Shown here in pieces: positions 59,825-64,000 of a stretch of DNA of 64,000 bases. Under the pieces are notes generated by a model. It saw only the letters and a program-made list of their open reading frames with translations, had not been told where the DNA came from and searched no databases. Both the position numbers and the translations under genes were made by a program. Source of the stretch: Meconema thalassinum (taxonomy: Eukaryota > Arthropoda > Insecta > Orthoptera > Tettigoniidae); NCBI GenBank assembly GCA_946902985.2, contig OX336389.2, forward strand, positions 786,346,979-786,410,978, written 5' to 3'. Numbering within the stretch: position 1 is the first letter of the stretch; the number at the start of each line of letters is the position of its first letter.

Positions 59825-59892
59825 GTCAGTCGCGTGTTACCAGTGTCCAAGTGAACTGTTCGCTGCTGGACTGCACAAGACCCCTATCCAGG
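59825..59892 (+). promoter_or_regulatory. Initiator-like site and splice donor (weak)
   Basis: The TCAGTC arthropod initiator match near 59825 is followed about 65 bp later by a strong donor, CCAG/GTAAGTAG. The stretch is GC-richer than its surroundings. It could be a short non-coding first exon, or chance. Confidence 0.2.
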
Positions 59893-60015
59893 TAAGTAGC
59901 CTGTACAATACAGTACAATCAGAATTGTCCATTCACAACAACCACATAGTCGCTCCAAACAGACAAATTCCAGAGTTCTATCACCACTTCTAGCATCTCA
60001 CCAAAACATCATATA

Positions 60016-61286
60016 GATGATGATGATGATAGTTGTTGTTTTAAGGGGCTTGACATCTAGGTTATCGGCCCCTAATGGTCTGGGTGATAGCGAAAATGAC
60101 AATCAAATGGAAATCATAAGGAAAATTAAGTGAGACTGTGTACTTACAAAATTGAACTCAGATTGAGACGACTCACAAAATGGAGAGTTGAAATGCCTAC
60201 AAAAGGGAATTGAGAAGAAAATACTCACAAAAGGAATAGATTGAAAAACACGCACAAAATATAGGTTAGGTTCAAAATACGTACAAAATGCAATGTAGAG
60301 TCGTAATACTTACATAATGCAATTGAAATTCAAAATACTCACAAAATGCAAATGAGATCGAAAATACGTACAAAATGCAATTCATTTTCAAAATACTTAC
60401 AAAATGCAATTGAAATTGAAAATACACAATGCAATTTAGATTGAAAATGGCCGGTTCAGATTCAAAATACTCACAAAAAGCCATTGAAATTCAAAATCCT
60501 TACAAAATGCAATTGAAAATGCTTACAAAATGTATGATAGATTCAAACTACTCATTTGGATTGACAATACTTACAAAAGGCAATTTAGATTGAAAATACT
60601 TACAAAATGTAATTTAGATTCAAAATACTCACAAAATGCAATTGACAATCAAAATACTTACAAAATGCCCACCATACAAAATGCAATTTAGATTGAAATT
60701 GCTTGCAAAATGTGGTTTAGGTCGAAAATACTTACAAAATGCAATTGAAATTCAAAATGCTCACTAAATGTCCTGCTCCTGCATTGAAAGACTTGCTAAA
60801 AAGCAATTTAGATCGTCAATCCTTACAAAATGCAATGGAGGTTGAAAATAATCACAAAATGCAATTTAGATCGAAAAGACTTACAAAATGGAACTTAGAT
60901 TCAAAATGCCTACAAAATTTAGTGTAGATTCAAAAAATTCGCTTAAGGTAATTTAGATATACGGGGAGCCAATTAACAAAAACAGTGCGGGAATCTTAAA
61001 GAGAAAAGAAAGATAATGAAAAGAAAACAAGAGGTCTGACCCCTCGAAGAAGGAGGGATCAGGAAATATGAGACAAGGGCCAGTTAAGGCGGGAAAGTGA
61101 AAGACTCCCTAGGCCTCGGATACCCTAACACCATCGGGGTCGGAAAAGAACAAGAGTTGACCAAGGGAAGTCGACAGGAAAGATGACGGAGAGGAGCCCG
61201 GCACAAGTAAGTGGAAGCAATGCCGGAATCGGCTGGGGTCCCGTGGTCGCCAACCCACGTCCCACCAGATGTGAGCTCCTGGGGGT
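60016..61286 (-). mobile_element. Non-LTR retrotransposon 3' end with embedded minisatellite, copy 2
   Basis: This is the inverted counterpart of 12628-13877. The terminal module and ATC tail are at 60016-60100 (plus: GATGATGATGAT, then TTAAGGGGCTTGACATC). The ~29-bp minisatellite (plus-strand unit AAAATACTTACAAAATGCAA plus TTGAAATTC) spans about 60110-60965. The unique module ends near 61286. Repeat units are more regular here than in copy 1. Frames of 60-70 codons in the array (IFNLNC-type) are the repeat read through. Confidence 0.72.
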
Positions 61287-61955
61287 CATCGTATAGATTA
61301 CAACTAACAAATACCGAAGAGTTGCATTACCAATACTGCAACTAAATAAGTGTACATATTGTAAATATTTTCGCCCGTATTTTCAGACATAGATTTTATA
61401 GCCTAAGTGTAAAGGATCTGATGATGATCGCTTGAAGATCGAAACTGGTCATCCTAGTGTATTTATTAATATCATGTAATATTTTTCAGGATTAGGGTAA
61501 AACCCAACTCATTTGGGTACATTCGTGTTGACCGACTGAAAAGCACCAAACTTTTGTTTACTAAGACATCACTGAAAAATGGCTTCAAACCCCATAATCT
61601 CTTTGTTCTCAAGAAATGAGCCACTGTACGATTGCACACCTTAAAAATGAAAATGTACAGCGTTTCACAGCACAAACAGTGATCGCGTAAGGCAAAACAG
61701 TGTTAAATTAGGCGAGAGGATGGTAATACAGTAAGGCCCCGGGCATTAAAAAAATCGTTGCTGTCCCCGACTTGGAATATGTCGATTTATTAAAGTTTCC
61801 TTAACATATGAGACTGTTTCTTCTCCTGAGTGTGTATTTTACTTTGAGAGGCAAACACTATAAATATGCATTTAATAAAATTAATCTAAAGAATTTACAT
61901 TAATTTTTAACAGATATCACAGATAACCAATGACCAAAACACCAATTATTTGAAT
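61287..61955. other. Repeat-derived, no gene
   Basis: GATCTGATGATGATCGCTTG and AAGATCGAAACTGGTCATCC (61415-61455) are typical of retroelement 3' regions. A segment near 61528 shares GTGTTGACCGACTG with 54812-54825 (inverted). Confidence 0.4.
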
Positions 61956-61959
61956 AACA

Positions 61960-62363
61960 AGGGGGCAAGAATGCTTAGGATTTCTTCAAGTTTGAAGGGA
62001 TTTCGGTCAGCATGAGAAAGAGGAGGACGATGTTCTATGGGACCGAGAGATTGGCTAACAAAATTTTCAACTTTCAGGAGAAATGGAAGGTGCAACCTCC
62101 ATGGCTTCAGGAAGTCCATCAGGACTTAAAAAGGGTGAACATTGGACTGGCCGAAGTCTGGGACAGTACAGGATTCAGAACCAAAATTGCAAGTGTGAAG
62201 GATCCCCACAAAGAAAGACCCACGCTTTCAGCCGAAGAACGATTGAGAAGGAGCCAGAGGCTGAAAGATCTTTGGTAGAAAGCCAAACGACAAGGAAGAA
62301 ACACCTTAAAGAAGAAAACCTGAACGGCTGTTGTGTATTTGTAGTCCATATGTGGCTGTATCA

Positions 62364-62429
<66 letters not shown>

Positions 62430-62432
62430 TCC
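61960..62432 (+). pseudogene. Non-LTR retrotransposon 3' end: RT C-terminus plus AAT tail
   Basis: The frame 62012-62278 (upstream continuation without ATG to about 61985) encodes the conserved C-terminal tail of a LINE reverse transcriptase: RRTMFYGTERLANKIFNFQ, the W-rich PPWLQEVHQDL, and the final RLRRSQRLKDLW before the stop. A short 3' UTR leads directly into the AAT microsatellite (62364-62430), which I read as the element's own tail. Everything 5' of the last ~95 codons is missing, as in 5'-truncated target-primed insertions. Confidence 0.7.
62364..62430. repeat. AAT microsatellite (LINE tail)
   Basis: About 22 AAT units, uninterrupted. Confidence 0.97.
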
Positions 62433-64000
62433 ACTGTGTTTTGTGAGTCGAGCCTTGATATTTGGATATGTGTAGAACGATAGGGATGCTAAATACCGTA
62501 TTTCGATGTAGTATTGTGTATTGATTACTTAGCGATATCGTTATACTGTATTTCTTTTATTGTTATTTGGTGGCTTCCTGTCAGTTGAAATAATGTCAGC
62601 TGCACCAACGCGTAGAATCTCATTTACATAGCAGATATCTTTTAAGAATAGTATCAAACTTACGTAGTCTGCGTCTACTCTTACATTCTAGTCACCTTAT
62701 ATATTTCATAACAATGCAATACTTCTACAGTTAGCCTACATAGAATGTTTATAACTGACTATGCGAACGACAGCAACCACTGTTTGCGGTCACTAGCGAC
62801 CAATAGTGTGGCTGAATTCGAGCTGTCCTTATACTGTATCGATGTGGGGAATGCTTATGCCTTATATGCTACCACACTTTACGTGCCAGGAGATGCACTT
62901 GGCCTGCCATGTGAACAGGGGTTTCCATACTTTTGACGCCACAAGCACGATATAGAAGACTGCATTAATGATAATTTTTAATAATCGCAACTAAATTTTT
63001 GCTTCATGTTCATAATTGGACTTGAAATAGCATAACATACCGGCATTTGCCTGGAAGGGATGTCAGAAAAAGGTGAAAAAAGAACACAGACTCAGGATGG
63101 CCGTTAACAGTACCGGGATTCCAACCTTCGATATCTAGATTTCTCGTTCCCTCGTATATTTTCAGTTTGCGACTTACCTGGGCTACTCAAGACGCCTGCA
63201 TCATTTCCACATGTTTTGCCATTGGCGATAACTACTTGAATTCCAGACTGCCCCCATTAGGTTGTGGTAAATTAAAGACCATCATGAGCTATTGTTGTTT
63301 AGGTATACTGATACAAAGGATTACCTGGACCTCCATACAGTCATGCGTCGGCACAATCGCCAAGCCCACGAATCTGCAAAATCTTACTGCTGTTGCATAC
63401 CTCATTTATCCATTGTGACATATTATTGGTAGCTTATACTTCATGTACGATTCTTTGAATTCAAGTTTGTCGCATGTGATTACATGTTCGCGCCTTTTAC
63501 ATGGAAACATGAAAATATCATAAGAATATACTGAATGGTAATTTTTGTTATAAACATGGTAGAAAATTGCTCTGGAAAATGCATTCATTACGGTTCTGAA
63601 CACCGTGATTTAATTTCTCCACAGTTAAAAGTGCAAACCAGAATGTGTACGCAAAATGTGTAGGATGTTATCCATTCGAAAGCTGTTTAAAGAATCCTTT
63701 TATTCCGTCGCGTTTCCTTAGGAACGGTCTTTGTTCTTAAGGGTATGAGAAATCGCAGTAACTCAAATTGCTAATTAACTAAGTAAATCAAGCTTATTAA
63801 AATAGACGTCACAATTTAATTGGCAATTACGCTGTGAGCATGAATTAAAATTTCACTGCTGCATCCATTCTTTAAATCCATCGAATATAGAATTGTTCCA
63901 ATTCAAGGCATTTGTTTGATTATAAAACGCTGGATATAAGGGAGTTATTTCCAAATTACATCATTTGAGAGGAAAGTATAAAAATGATAATCAATACAGT
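62433..64000. other. No gene recognised
   Basis: Frames of 63-83 codons (62745-62936, 63167-63418, 63406-63603) have no recognisable motif. A trace of a minus-strand SINE body lies near 63030-63130. Confidence 0.45.

Noticed and set aside
60272..60484. 70-codon frame rich in FNLNC/FQLHF repeats
   Set aside because: The ~29-bp minisatellite read in one frame, not a repeat protein.

Overview
This window looks like non-genic DNA from a large, AT-rich, repeat-dense arthropod genome. It most resembles a polyneopteran insect (orthopteran-like), but that is an inference from the repeat types and not a database match. Supporting signs are many tRNA-headed SINEs of several families, a 5S-rRNA-headed SINE, a decayed Helitron, a Tc1/mariner-type transposase remnant, a Ty3/gypsy-type gag remnant, a Penelope-like element with a GIY-YIG domain, non-LTR retrotransposon tails, and trinucleotide microsatellites (ATT/AAT). 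I found no intact host protein-coding gene, no rRNA operon, no functional tRNA gene and no CRISPR array. Every recognisable coding stretch belongs to a mobile element, and nearly all are broken.

Layout. 1-5.4 kb: microsatellites and SINEs, including an inverted SINE pair. 5.5-7.5 kb: a non-coding repeat with a 5' terminal AGCCTATTTTC, the same sequence inverted just inside its 3' end, and a 3' hairpin. A 223-bp TA-flanked MITE sits inside it. 8.8-12.5 kb: SINEs. 12.6-13.9 kb: a non-LTR 3' end carrying a ~29-bp minisatellite, whose twin lies inverted at 60.0-61.3 kb. 15.2-15.8 kb: a possible acidic first exon with a splice donor, and two 20-bp palindromes. 17.6-19.6 kb: a Helitron remnant on the minus strand with a 3' hairpin plus CTAG and tandem copies of its probable 5' end. 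24.5-26.8 kb: two copies of the 5.5-kb repeat family, one nested inside the other in opposite orientation. 28.7-37.9 kb: SINEs, a 127-aa orphan ORF, a hammerhead-ribozyme-like fold at 33.6 kb and a mariner-type remnant. 38.0-39.8 and 53.0-54.6 kb: two diverged copies of a related repeat. 42.1-43.0 kb: a long foldback. 43.65-43.9 kb: the 5S-derived SINE. 45-46.4 kb: a SINE cluster. 46.7-47.6 kb: an 865-bp piggyBac-type MITE. 56.2-59.5 kb: a gag remnant running into a protease fragment, interrupted by a Penelope-like element. 62.0-62.4 kb: a LINE C-terminus whose tail is the AAT microsatellite.

The pieces do not form a pathway; they are layers of insertions. The strongest candidates for something undescribed are the repeat group at 5.5, 24.5-26.8, 38-39.8 and 53-54.6 kb and the hammerhead-like fold at 33.6 kb. 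The repeat group has Helentron/HINE-like ends, nested insertion and repeated ATGGCGGC (YY1/Pho-like) sites. Coordinates of repeats are by eye and can be off by tens of bases unless a junction is stated.
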